NCBI RefSeq assembly: GCF_000766795.1
Contig: NZ_JPDS01000001.1
Coordinates: 253,001 to 317,000 of the forward strand
Length of the DNA stretch: 64,000 nt
From: Polaribacter sp. Hel1_85
Lineage (GTDB): Bacteria; Bacteroidota; Bacteroidia; Flavobacteriales; Flavobacteriaceae
Direction: 5' to 3'
Numbering within the stretch: position 1 is the stretch's first letter; each line of letters opens with the position of its first letter. The translations under genes were made by a program, and so were the position numbers. This document shows, in pieces, positions 9,356 to 17,516 of the stretch. A model generated the notes under the pieces. That model worked only from the letters and a program-made list of their open reading frames with translations, did not search any database and was not told the origin of the DNA.

Positions 9356-10246
9356 CTACTTACTAAAGATTTTAGCTACTTTTTCTGCTTTTCTACTCTC
9401 AGAATAATCATAAAAACCTTCGCCAGATTTTACACCCAATTTTCCTGCCATTACCATGTTTACTAACAACGGGCAAGGAGCATATTTGGGATTTTTAAAA
9501 CCATCATACAAAACATTTAAAATTGATAAACAAACATCTAAACCAATAAAATCAGCTAGTTGCAAAGGTCCCATTGGATGCGCCATTCCTAATTTCATAA
9601 CCGTATCAATTTCTTCAACACCTGCAACATTGTTATACAACGTTTCAATAGATTCGTTAATCATTGGCATTAGAATTCTGTTGGCAACAAAACCAGGATA
9701 ATCATTAACTTCAACCGGAATTTTATTCACTTTTTTTGAAAGCCCAACAATGGTTTCCATCACTTCATTAGAAGTATTGTAACCTCTAATAATTTCTACC
9801 AATTTCATAATAGGCACAGGATTCATAAAATGCATTCCAATAACTTTTTCGGGTCTGTTTGTTGCCGCCGCAATTTGAGTAATAGAAATAGATGAAGTGT
9901 TGGTTGCTAAAATAGTGTGGTTAGCACAAACTTCATCCAATTCTTTAAAAATTTTAGTTTTTAAAACAGTATTTTCTGTAGCAGCTTCCACAACTAAATC
10001 AACATTTTTAACACCTTCTTTAATAGATGTAAAAGTGCAAATATTTTGTAAAGTGTAAGTTTTTTCAGTTTCAGAAATTTTTTCTTTAGACACCATTCTG
10101 TCTAAATTTCTAGCAATAGTAGCCATTCCTTTTTCTAAAGAAGCTTCAGAAATATCTATTAAACTAACCTTATAATTAAATTGTGCAAATGTATGAGCAA
10201 TACCATTTCCCATGGTTCCAGCTCCAATAACTGCTATGTTTTTCAT
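9356..10246 (-). CDS. 3-hydroxyacyl-CoA (3-hydroxybutyryl-CoA) dehydrogenase
   Basis: NAD-dependent oxidation of 3-hydroxyacyl-CoA in fatty acid or butanoate metabolism. The start at 10246 gives MKNIAVIGAGTMGNGIAH, a Rossmann GxGxxG. The longer frame to 10321 runs into a dispersed repeat and is rejected. Catalytic-region motifs are GMHFMNPVPIMKLVEII, with the catalytic His, and NDYPGFVANRI. The C-terminal domain has GPLQLADFIGLD and GEGFYDY. The length of 296 residues suits the short single-function HBD form. It is the first gene before the PagL-like barrel. Confidence 0.93.
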   Translation of the reverse strand: MKNIAVIGAGTMGNGIAHTFAQFNYKVSLIDISEASLEKGMATIARNLDRMVSKEKISETEKTYTLQNICTFTSIKEGVKNVDLVVEAATENTVLKTKIFKELDEVCANHTILATNTSSISITQIAAATNRPEKVIGMHFMNPVPIMKLVEIIRGYNTSNEVMETIVGLSKKVNKIPVEVNDYPGFVANRILMPMINESIETLYNNVAGVEEIDTVMKLGMAHPMGPLQLADFIGLDVCLSILNVLYDGFKNPKYAPCPLLVNMVMAGKLGVKSGEGFYDYSESRKAEKVAKIFSK

Positions 10247-10265
10247 TAAATAATTTATTTTATTA

Positions 10266-10345
10266 GGGCGTTTTAACAGGCTTTCGCTACTCGCTTTTTT
10301 GTAAAAACAAAAAGAGCTCAAACAAATCGCTCAATCCTTAACGCA
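10266..10345 (+). repeat. Dispersed hairpin repeat, copy C
   Basis: It begins GGGCGTT and ends TTAACGCAC, with an inner stem TTTTTTGT / ACAAAAA, then GAGCTCAAACAAAT as in copy E and CAATCC as in copies A and B. It lies between the Gfo/Idh gene end and the dehydrogenase start. Confidence 0.7.
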
Positions 10346-10425
10346 CTTATTTATCAACTTTTTACAAAGAAATAACAACTGTTTTTCTTTGCAACTTTGT
10401 AACTCTATAACTTTGCGACTTTAAT

Positions 10426-11385
10426 TTAAAAACAATCAATAATCATTTGAGCAACTCTTAATGCTTCTGTAGCTTGGTTTAATGTAACCACAGGAGTTGT
10501 ATTGTTGTTAATAGCGTCTGCAAAAGTTTCTAATTCATCTAAAATAGCATTGTTATTTTCTACTTCAGGGTTTTCAAAATAAATTTGTTTTTTAACACCT
10601 TCTGCATTTTGTAAAATCATCGCAAACTCATCAGGGTTTTCAGGTACATCTTTCATTCTTACTACTTCAGATTCTTTACTTAAAAAATCAACAGAAATAT
10701 AAGCATCCTTTTGAAAAAACCTTGTTTTACGCATGTTCTTCATTGAAATTCTGCTTGCTGTTAAATTAGCAACACAACCGTTTTCAAATTCAATTCTTGC
10801 GTTTGCAATATCAGGAGTGTCAGAAATAACAGCAACTCCACTAGCGTGCACATTTTTAACTTCAGACTTTACAACAGAAAGAATAATATCAATATCATGA
10901 ATCATTAAATCCAACACTACAGGCACATCTGTACCTCTTGGATTAAATTCTGCCAAACGATGACATTCTATAAACATTGTACTGTCAATCATATCTTTAA
11001 CAGCAGTAAATGCAGGGTTAAAACGTTCTACATGACCAACTTGTCCTTTTACATTATGTTTCTTAGCAAGTGCTTTTATTTGTTCTGCTTCTAAAACTGT
11101 TTTTGTAATTGGTTTTTCAATAAAAATATGTCTTCCTTTTTCAATAGCCTTTTCAGCACAATCAAAATGCGATAAAGTAGGAGTAACAATATCAACTACT
11201 TCAACTGCATCTATTAAAGCTTCTATCGTTTCAAATGAAGTATAACCAAACTCTTTGGCAACATTTTTTGCATTTTCTTTAGAAGGATCATAAAAACCTA
11301 CTAACTCATATTTATTAGATTGTTGTAATAAACGTAAATGAATTTTTCCTAAGTGACCAGCACCTAATACTCCAACTTTAAGCAT
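10426..11385 (-). CDS. Gfo/Idh/MocA family oxidoreductase
   Basis: NAD(P)-dependent sugar or cyclitol-type dehydrogenase family; the substrate cannot be read from sequence. The Rossmann start MLKVGVLGAGHLGKIHL is followed by VDIVTPTLSHFDCA, the family EKPI motif with its catalytic Lys (IFIEKPITKT), and GHVERFNPAF. The C-terminal beta-sheet domain has LDLMIHDIDIIL, with the conserved Asp/His. The 319-residue length is typical. A dispersed repeat lies 80 bp past the stop, and no terminator is otherwise seen. Confidence 0.88.
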   Translation of the reverse strand: MLKVGVLGAGHLGKIHLRLLQQSNKYELVGFYDPSKENAKNVAKEFGYTSFETIEALIDAVEVVDIVTPTLSHFDCAEKAIEKGRHIFIEKPITKTVLEAEQIKALAKKHNVKGQVGHVERFNPAFTAVKDMIDSTMFIECHRLAEFNPRGTDVPVVLDLMIHDIDIILSVVKSEVKNVHASGVAVISDTPDIANARIEFENGCVANLTASRISMKNMRKTRFFQKDAYISVDFLSKESEVVRMKDVPENPDEFAMILQNAEGVKKQIYFENPEVENNNAILDELETFADAINNNTTPVVTLNQATEALRVAQMIIDCF

Positions 11386-11561
11386 ATAAAATATTTTAAG
11401 TCTCTGAGAATAAAGTGAAACAATCTTTTTTTGAGATAAGATTACTTTTTCGAAAAGACATTGATTTTTGAATTTCCTGATTTTTAAAAATCAGCCAAAA
11501 ACAAAGATACAATTTTATGCTTATTTATATAGATTAATTACTATTTTTAGACTCCAGAAAT

Positions 11562-12212
11562 TTGTTAAATTTGAGAGATACTTCTAAACACCAAGGACTT
11601 AGAAACCAACTTGCTAACGTATTAAATGCAAAAGGTATTATTGATAAAAATGTATTGAATGCAGTACGTAAAATTCCACGTCATTTATTTATAGACAGTA
11701 GTTTTGAGTCACACGCTTACCAAGACAAAGCTTTTCCTATAGCTGCAGAGCAAACCATTTCCATGCCTTATACTGTTGCATTTCAATCGCAAACTTTAGA
11801 GGTGAAACCTGGTGAAAAGGTATTAGAAATTGGTACAGGTTCTGGTTATCAAACAGCTGTTTTACTAGAGTTAAAGGCAGAAGTGTATTCAATAGAAAGA
11901 CAACGAGAGTTGTTTAAAAAGACATCTTTATTTCTTCCAAAATTAGGATATAATCCTAAGAAATTTATTTTTGGTGATGGTTATAAGGGTTTGCCAGAAC
12001 AAGCACCTTTTGATAAAATAATTGTGACTGCAGGTGCTCCTTTTGTGCCAAAACCATTATTAAGTCAATTAAAAGTAGGGGGTAGGTTGTTAATTCCTGT
12101 TGGAGATAAAACACAAATAATGACACTTTTTATTAGAAAATCTGCTAAAGAATTCGAAAAGCACGAATTAGGAGATTTTGCTTTTGTGCCAATGTTAGAG
12201 GAGAGAAATTAA
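11562..12212 (+). CDS. pcm: Protein-L-isoaspartate O-methyltransferase
   Basis: SAM-dependent repair of isoaspartyl residues in damaged proteins. The 216-residue protein has KIPRHLFI, AFPIAAEQTISMPYTVAF and SAM motif I VLEIGTGSGYQTAVL, followed by GDGYKGLPEQAPFDKIIVTAGAP, all typical of Pcm. There is no ATG upstream: an in-frame stop lies at 11535 and the only starts are TTG at 11562 or TTG at 11571. A TAnnTTTG-like box overlaps these (11566-11573) but is probably fortuitous, because a start downstream of it would truncate the conserved N-terminus. Confidence 0.9.
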   Translation: MLNLRDTSKHQGLRNQLANVLNAKGIIDKNVLNAVRKIPRHLFIDSSFESHAYQDKAFPIAAEQTISMPYTVAFQSQTLEVKPGEKVLEIGTGSGYQTAVLLELKAEVYSIERQRELFKKTSLFLPKLGYNPKKFIFGDGYKGLPEQAPFDKIIVTAGAPFVPKPLLSQLKVGGRLLIPVGDKTQIMTLFIRKSAKEFEKHELGDFAFVPMLEERN

Positions 12213-12258
12213 TAGTTATGATTTTTTAGTTCTAAGTGCTTAGTTTTTTAAATAAACA

Positions 12259-12684
12259 CTAATTAGCTCTTTTCCAATAAGCTGTTTTACCAAATAAAGC
12301 AAGACCAATATAACCACGTATTTTTAATTTATCTTTTTTTACCAATTCGATATAACATTTATAAACTTTACCATTTCTTGGGTCTAAAATATTACCACCA
12401 GACCATTCTTCTCCATCTTTTTCTAAACCAGTTAGAATATTTAAACCTAAAATAGGTTTGTTTTTGTTTTCATCCTCACATAAATCACAAACTGCATTTT
12501 TTCTTTCAGGATTTTTAATGTCAATTATTTTAGCGAAGGCTTTTCCTTGTTTTTTATATACTTCAATTACTGAGTCTACTTCACCAGTTTCTTCATTGGT
12601 AGAGTTCCATTTACCAAAAATACTTTGCGAATTTACAGAAATGGTAATAATTAAAAGAACTAAAGTTAAAAGTGATTTTTTCAT
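12259..12684 (-). CDS. DUF2147-family exported protein
   Basis: The start at 12684 gives a signal peptide (MKKSLLTLVLLIITISVNSQ) and a 141-residue secreted protein. IFGKWNSTNEETGEVDSVIEVYKKQGKAFAKI and GGNILDPRNGKVYKCYIEL are typical of the DUF2147 small beta-barrel family of unknown function. CDLC (Cys-x2-Cys) sits in the middle. A perfect 16-bp palindrome lies 21 bp upstream of the start and may be an operator. Confidence 0.85.
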   Translation of the reverse strand: MKKSLLTLVLLIITISVNSQSIFGKWNSTNEETGEVDSVIEVYKKQGKAFAKIIDIKNPERKNAVCDLCEDENKNKPILGLNILTGLEKDGEEWSGGNILDPRNGKVYKCYIELVKKDKLKIRGYIGLALFGKTAYWKRAN

Positions 12685-12705
12685 AAATATAATTTTAAGA
12701 TTTTC

Positions 12706-12721
12706 TTCCAAAATTTTGGAA
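12706..12721. promoter_or_regulatory. Perfect 16-bp palindrome upstream of the DUF2147 gene
   Basis: TTCCAAAATTTTGGAA reads identically on both strands, 21 bp before the ATG at 12684. It is a candidate repressor site. There is no T-run consistent with a terminator. Confidence 0.45.
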
Positions 12722-12795
12722 ACTAAAAGTGTTTTTTAAAATAATAGAATTTATTAAGATTTGTAAATATTAAAAAAAAATAATTAATTTTTTTT

Positions 12796-13323
12796 CTAAT
12801 CGTACTTAGCATTAAAATTATTTTCCCATTTTCCTTGTACTCTTAGAATTTGTTCAATAACATCTCTAGCACAACCTTCACCACCTTTTTTGTCTGAAAT
12901 ATATTTTGATATACCTTGAATTTCTCTAACAGCATCGTTAGGGCAACAAGGTAATCCTACTAATTTCATTACAGGGTAATCTGGTACATCATCACCCATA
13001 TACAATACGTTTTCTGGCTTTAAGTTGTATTTTTTTACCAATTCATTGTATTGTTTAATTTTATCATGAGCACCTAAATAAATATCTTTAATTCCTAAAT
13101 TTGCTAAACGAGTTCTTACACCTTCATTTTTTCCTCCAGAAATAATACAAATATTAAAACCTTTATCCACTGCTGTTTTTAAAGCATAACCATCTTTAAT
13201 ACTCATGTGTCTTACCAATTCTCCATCTGGCATTATAGTTACCATTCCGTTTGTGAGAACGCCATCTACATCAAAAATTAAAGTGTTTATTTGGGGTAAT
13301 AATTGTTTGTAACTAATTTCCAT
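12796..13323 (-). CDS. KdsC-like HAD phosphatase
   Basis: HAD hydrolase of the KdsC type, which removes phosphate from 3-deoxy-manno-octulosonate 8-phosphate in LPS core synthesis. Motif I is IFDVDGVLTNG with Asp18/Asp20, motif II is IISGG, and GDDVPDYPVM is the late Asp motif. The 175-residue length without a cap domain matches tetrameric KdsC. It follows the DUF2520 gene by 65 bp, as commonly seen in Bacteroidota. The exact substrate is inferred. Confidence 0.85.
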   Translation of the reverse strand: MEISYKQLLPQINTLIFDVDGVLTNGMVTIMPDGELVRHMSIKDGYALKTAVDKGFNICIISGGKNEGVRTRLANLGIKDIYLGAHDKIKQYNELVKKYNLKPENVLYMGDDVPDYPVMKLVGLPCCPNDAVREIQGISKYISDKKGGEGCARDVIEQILRVQGKWENNFNAKYD

Positions 13324-13388
13324 ATTTTATGTTTAAAAAAAACCTTTCGATTTTACTCAAGGAGACAAACTATTTTAATTAAAATAAT

Positions 13389-14087
13389 TTATTTTATAGA
13401 TTTTTTAATTGATTTTGTTAAGATTTTATAAATTTTCTGTTGCTCTTTATTCAACAAATCTAAATGATTTTTTATTGTTTTTTTGTCATTTCTAATTGCA
13501 GGACCTGTTTGTGCTTTTTCTGGTGATAATGTTCTGATTTTTAAAGCAGTTTCTTTAATTAAAGGTTGTAAAACTTCAAAAGGAACATTGTATTCTTTGC
13601 AAATATCATTCCCAATTTTATACAGATGATTTGTGAAATTATTTACAAAAACAGCAGCAACATGTAATGCTTTTCGTTGTTTAGAATTTACATTGTATAT
13701 TTTTTTACCGATTGATTTTGCTAATTCTTCAAGTAATTTATAGTCTTTATCATTTTCTGTTTCTATACAAAAAGGAACTTCATTAAAATCTACTTTTTTC
13801 TCTTTAGAAAAAGTTTGAAGCATGTAAAAAACACCTTTTTTTGTGGTATTTTTTAATTCATTTATAGAACATGCTCCAGAAGTATGCACCACAAAGGTAT
13901 TTTTAATTTTTGATGAAACTTCTGCAATTGCATCATCAGAAACGGCTATAATCGTAATATCTGCTTTTGGAATATGTTCTAGTTTTCTGGAACTAATTTG
14001 TGTAAACACAATGTTGTCAACACTTAAAAAAGCATTGTGTAAATGTGTGGCAACATTTCCTTTTCCAACAAGTAAAATTGATATCAT
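13389..14087 (-). CDS. Rossmann-like and DUF2520 domain protein
   Basis: The N-terminal Rossmann fold has ISILLVGKGNVATHL (a GxGNxA nucleotide motif), ITIIAVSDDAIAEV and VVHTSGA. The C-terminal helical DUF2520 domain (about 115-225) has ALHVAAVFVNNFTNHLY and TGPAIRNDKKTIKNHL. This matches the F420-oxidoreductase/ProC-like family, whose reaction is unproven. It probably shares a transcript with the KdsC-like gene. Confidence 0.85.
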   Translation of the reverse strand: MISILLVGKGNVATHLHNAFLSVDNIVFTQISSRKLEHIPKADITIIAVSDDAIAEVSSKIKNTFVVHTSGACSINELKNTTKKGVFYMLQTFSKEKKVDFNEVPFCIETENDKDYKLLEELAKSIGKKIYNVNSKQRKALHVAAVFVNNFTNHLYKIGNDICKEYNVPFEVLQPLIKETALKIRTLSPEKAQTGPAIRNDKKTIKNHLDLLNKEQQKIYKILTKSIKKSIK

Positions 14088-14159
14088 GAAACGAAGATAT
14101 TGAAATTTTAGGTGATATTATTTAAGAATTGTTAATTTAGCAGGAATAAATTTTTTTTA

Positions 14160-15317
14160 ATGAAAGAATCAAAAAAGTTAGGAATAAACACAACTTGTGT
14201 TCATGTTGGTGAGGTTAAAGATGAGCAGTTTAAAGGAGCCGTTTCTCCAATTTACCCTTCAACTTCTTATGCTTTTGATGGGGTTGATGTGAAGCGTTAT
14301 CCACGTTATTTTAACACGCCAAATCAAGAAATGTTACACAAAAAAATTGCAGCATTAGAAAAAACGGAAGATGCTTTAATTTTTGGGTCTGGAATGGCAG
14401 CTATTTCTGCTGCATTATTTGGTTTTTTACAAAAAGGAGATCATGTTGTGGTGCAACAGGTAATTTATGGAGGAACCTATAATTTTATTGTATCAGAATT
14501 TGATAAATTCGGAATAGAATATTCTTTTACTGAATCAGATAAAGTTGAAGATTTTAATGCTTTAATCAAAAAAAATACTAAAGTATTATATATAGAAACG
14601 CCTTCTAATCCCTTATTAGGAATTACCGATATGAAAGCAATTTCATCTTTGGCAAAAGAACATGCTATTCTAACAATGATCGATAATACCTTTGCATCAC
14701 CCATAAATCAAAACCCAATAGATTTTGGTATTGACATTATGTTACATTCTGCAACTAAATATATGGGAGGTCATTCAGATATTTCTGCGGGAGCAATTGC
14801 TGCATCTAAAGAACATATTGAACAAATCTGGAAAACGGCTATCAATTTTGGTGGTAATTTAAGTAATCAGACAGTTTGGTTGTTAGAAAGAAGTTTAAAA
14901 ACATTAAACCTTCGTGTAAAAGAGCAAACCAAAAATGCTCAATTTATGGCAGAATATTTAGAGAACAATTCAAATATTGATGCTGTTTATTATCCAGGTT
15001 TAAAAAGCCATCCTCAATATGAATTGGCTAAAAAACAAATGAAAGGTTTTGGAGCAATGTTGTCTTTTGAATTATCAGAAGGAATTGATGCGATGAAGTT
15101 TCAGAATAATTTAGAATTGATAAAACCTTCAATGAGTTTAGCAGGTTTAGAAAGCACTACTGTAAGCCCTACCCAAACTACACACGCTTTATTAAGTGAA
15201 GAAGAGCGTTTATCAAGAGGAATTAAAGATGGATTAATTCGTTTTTCTGTTGGTATTGAAGAAACGAAAGACTTAATTGAAGATATAGAACAAGCTATAA
15301 AAAAAGCAAAGAGTTAA
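14160..15317 (+). CDS. Trans-sulfuration PLP enzyme (cystathionine synthase/lyase family)
   Basis: PLP enzyme of the Cys/Met metabolism family. The Schiff-base lysine is Lys200 in HSATKYMGGHSD. FGSGMAAI (75-82) and YIETPSNP bind cofactor and substrate, and SLAGLESTTVSPTQTTH is the late family signature. The 385-residue length is normal. Sequence alone does not separate cystathionine gamma-synthase, cystathionine beta- or gamma-lyase and methionine gamma-lyase. No sulfur-pathway partner is adjacent. The terminator hairpin overlaps its stop codon. Confidence 0.85.
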   Translation: MKESKKLGINTTCVHVGEVKDEQFKGAVSPIYPSTSYAFDGVDVKRYPRYFNTPNQEMLHKKIAALEKTEDALIFGSGMAAISAALFGFLQKGDHVVVQQVIYGGTYNFIVSEFDKFGIEYSFTESDKVEDFNALIKKNTKVLYIETPSNPLLGITDMKAISSLAKEHAILTMIDNTFASPINQNPIDFGIDIMLHSATKYMGGHSDISAGAIAASKEHIEQIWKTAINFGGNLSNQTVWLLERSLKTLNLRVKEQTKNAQFMAEYLENNSNIDAVYYPGLKSHPQYELAKKQMKGFGAMLSFELSEGIDAMKFQNNLELIKPSMSLAGLESTTVSPTQTTHALLSEEERLSRGIKDGLIRFSVGIEETKDLIEDIEQAIKKAKS

Positions 15318-15330
15318 ACTCTTTGCTTTT
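15304..15330. terminator. Bidirectional terminator between the PLP enzyme and pckA
   Basis: Arms AAGCAAAGAGTT (15304-15315) and AACTCTTTGCTT (15317-15328) are perfectly complementary, with A- and T-runs outside. The left arm includes the end of the coding region. The same two arms recur at 17418-17442. Confidence 0.85.
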
Positions 15331-15352
15331 ATAGTATAAAATTATTAAGATT

Positions 15353-16981
15353 TTACATGTGATCTAATTGATGATGCTCGTCAATTAAAGGACCACCTTC
15401 AATAATATGTTCTGAAGCTTCATTTGCAAATTTTTCAAAATTTAAATGAAAAAAATGAGCTAAATGTATGGCTTTACCAATATAAGCACCTTTTTTAAGC
15501 CAAGTATTCATTGGATCTAACATTTCTGTTGGTACATTAGGACAGTATTTTGGCATAAATAAACCAAAAATTGGATGTTGTTCAAATTCAATAGTATCTA
15601 AACTGCCTTTTAGTATTTCAGTAATCATGGCTCTCGTATATTTTAACTTTATTCTAGATCCTACACCAAAAGGTCCACCTGTCCAACCTGTATTAATTAG
15701 CCAAACGTTTACACCTGCTTCTGTCATTTTTTTACTTAACATTTCTGCATATTTTGTTGGATGAAGTGGCATAAAAGGCTCACCAAAACAAGCAGAAAAA
15801 GAAGGGACAGGTTCTGTAATACCAGCTTCTGTACCTGCTACTTTTGCTGTGTAACCAGATATAAAATGATAAGCAGCTTGCCCTGAAGTTAATTTAGAAA
15901 CTGGAGGTAAAACACCAAAAGCATCACAAGTTAAAAAGAAAATATTTTTAGGATTGTTAGCATAGGAAGGTTTTGCAATGTTATTTATGTGATAAATAGG
16001 ATAACTTACACGTGTGTTTTGTGTAATTGATCCATTCATATAATCGATTTCATCATCTTCTTTAAAAACGACATTTTCAAGTAAAGCTCCTGGTTTAATT
16101 GCATTAAAAATATCTGGTTCTTTTTCTTCTGATAAATCGATTACTTTAGCATAACATCCACCTTCAAAATTAAAAATATTGTTATCTGATGTCCAACCAT
16201 GTTCATCATCTCCAATTAATTTTCTAGCAGGATCTGCAGATAATGTGGTTTTTCCTGTACCTGATAATCCAAAGAAAATAGCAGTATCTCCATTTTCACC
16301 AACATTTGCAGAACAATGCATTGGTAAAACATTTTTTTCAATTGGTAGAATTAAATTTAGTGCAGAAAAAACTCCTTTTTTTATTTCACCTGTATAACCA
16401 GAGCCACCAACTAAAACTGTTTTTTTTGTAAAGTTGATAATTGAAAAGTTTCCTTGACGAATTCCATAAGTTTTAGGTTCTTCACAAATGTATCCTGGAG
16501 CACATAATACTAGCCAATCTTCATCAAAAAGATACTGTTCTTTTTCAGTTGGTCTTAAAAACATATTATAAACAAATAAGTTAGACCAAGGAAGTTCAGT
16601 AATCGTTCTAATATCTGTTTTGTAATTTGGGTCCGCACATACATAACCATCTCTTATGTAAAGTTCTCTGTTCGATAAATATTCTACAATATTGTTTTGT
16701 AGTTTATCAAAATTTTCTGCAGAAACAGGTTTGTTGGTTTTTCCCCACCAAACTTTATCTTTGGTGTAGTTGTCTTTTACAATAAATCTGTCTTGTGGAG
16801 ACCTTCCAGTAAATTTACCTGTATTAATGGCTAAAGTTCCGTTTTTGGTTTCTTTACCCATTCCTTTTTCTATGGTAATTTTTTGTAACTCTTCTGGTGA
16901 TAGATTCCAATGTGGAGTTACGTTTTTAATACCATAAATTCCTAAATCTGATTTTTTAGGAATAATTACACACTCTGTCAT
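15353..16981 (-). CDS. pckA: Phosphoenolpyruvate carboxykinase (ATP)
   Basis: Gluconeogenic conversion of oxaloacetate and ATP to PEP, CO2 and ADP. The 542-residue length matches the ATP-dependent form. Motifs are the N-terminal TGKFTGRSPQDRF, metal-binding HCSANVG, and the P-loop GLSGTGKTTLSAD from about residue 237, followed by GDDEHGW and EGGCYAKVI. TEPVPSFSACFGEPFMPLHP comes later. The start codon is 25 bp from the stop of a decayed transporter remnant, so an older operon with an SLC13 gene is likely (inference). The promoter was not identified. Confidence 0.95.
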   Translation of the reverse strand: MTECVIIPKKSDLGIYGIKNVTPHWNLSPEELQKITIEKGMGKETKNGTLAINTGKFTGRSPQDRFIVKDNYTKDKVWWGKTNKPVSAENFDKLQNNIVEYLSNRELYIRDGYVCADPNYKTDIRTITELPWSNLFVYNMFLRPTEKEQYLFDEDWLVLCAPGYICEEPKTYGIRQGNFSIINFTKKTVLVGGSGYTGEIKKGVFSALNLILPIEKNVLPMHCSANVGENGDTAIFFGLSGTGKTTLSADPARKLIGDDEHGWTSDNNIFNFEGGCYAKVIDLSEEKEPDIFNAIKPGALLENVVFKEDDEIDYMNGSITQNTRVSYPIYHINNIAKPSYANNPKNIFFLTCDAFGVLPPVSKLTSGQAAYHFISGYTAKVAGTEAGITEPVPSFSACFGEPFMPLHPTKYAEMLSKKMTEAGVNVWLINTGWTGGPFGVGSRIKLKYTRAMITEILKGSLDTIEFEQHPIFGLFMPKYCPNVPTEMLDPMNTWLKKGAYIGKAIHLAHFFHLNFEKFANEASEHIIEGGPLIDEHHQLDHM

Positions 16982-17006
16982 AATAGTATTATTTAAAATT
17001 ATTTAT

Positions 17007-17090
17007 TTAAAATGGCCAACTTATTGGCGCTAATAATAACGTTGTAAATGCAAATAATATTAAAAGAGAGCATCCTACTTTTAAGTAAAT
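17007..17090 (-). pseudogene. C-terminal remnant of a second SLC13-type transporter
   Basis: Read on the minus strand, 28 codons give IYLKVGCSLLILFAFTTLLL and then APISWPF and a stop. This matches the end of the intact transporter at 17517 (YLKVGFPLLILFVITTLLL, VPIIWPF) at 20 of 26 residues, with about 67 of 84 bases identical and no gap, exactly 510 bp away. No further match continues upstream, so the body of the gene is gone. The stop sits 25 bp before pckA. Confidence 0.8.
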
Positions 17091-17417
17091 TATCTTAATT
17101 ATTAAATACTTATTACTTTATTAATAATTTTTCTACAATAGAATAGCCTGCTTTTTATTTAAGTAAAATTAAAGACATTTTAAATTACTTAAAATGATCT
17201 AAATCATTCGCTTTTATTAATTTTTTTATTATCTTATAGCCTTAGTTTATTGACCTTTTTTCAAAATCTATTTCTGCTATAAAAAGCAATTCTATCTTAA
17301 ATTTAATATGTTGAGTTTAATGAATTGTAAATTAAAATTAGGTAAAGATATTTATGATATATTAATTGATAGCTAAAAAAAAATAAAGACTTTAATTTGT
17401 AGAGAAGCAATAAAAAA

Positions 17418-17445
17418 AAGCAAAGAGTTCAACTCTTTGCTTTTA
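17418..17445. terminator. Terminator of the SLC13 gene, arms identical to the one at 15304
   Basis: AAGCAAAGAGTT (17418-17429) pairs with AACTCTTTGCTT (17431-17442) around a single C. An A-run on the left gives the U-run for the minus-strand transporter. Confidence 0.75.
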
Positions 17446-17516
17446 GCGTTTTTAAAAAAAAATGAACTGATACTTTATTCTAGTAATTAAAATCAAGCTT
17501 CAGAAATAATCTCACC

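Larger units (their letters stand above)
16982..17516. other. 535-bp intergenic region between pckA and the SLC13 gene
   Basis: It holds the transporter remnant at 17007-17090 and the terminator at 17418-17442. The 330 bp between them is A+T-rich, with no open frame or clear promoter that I can support. Confidence 0.6.

Noticed and set aside
10247..10321. Longer 3-hydroxyacyl-CoA dehydrogenase with a 25-residue N-terminal extension
   Set aside because: The extension reads through a dispersed repeat, and the Rossmann motif begins at the ATG at 10246.
11566..11573. TAAATTTG promoter-like box at the pcm start
   Set aside because: A start after this box would remove the conserved N-terminus, and the box overlaps the likely start codon, so it is probably a chance match.
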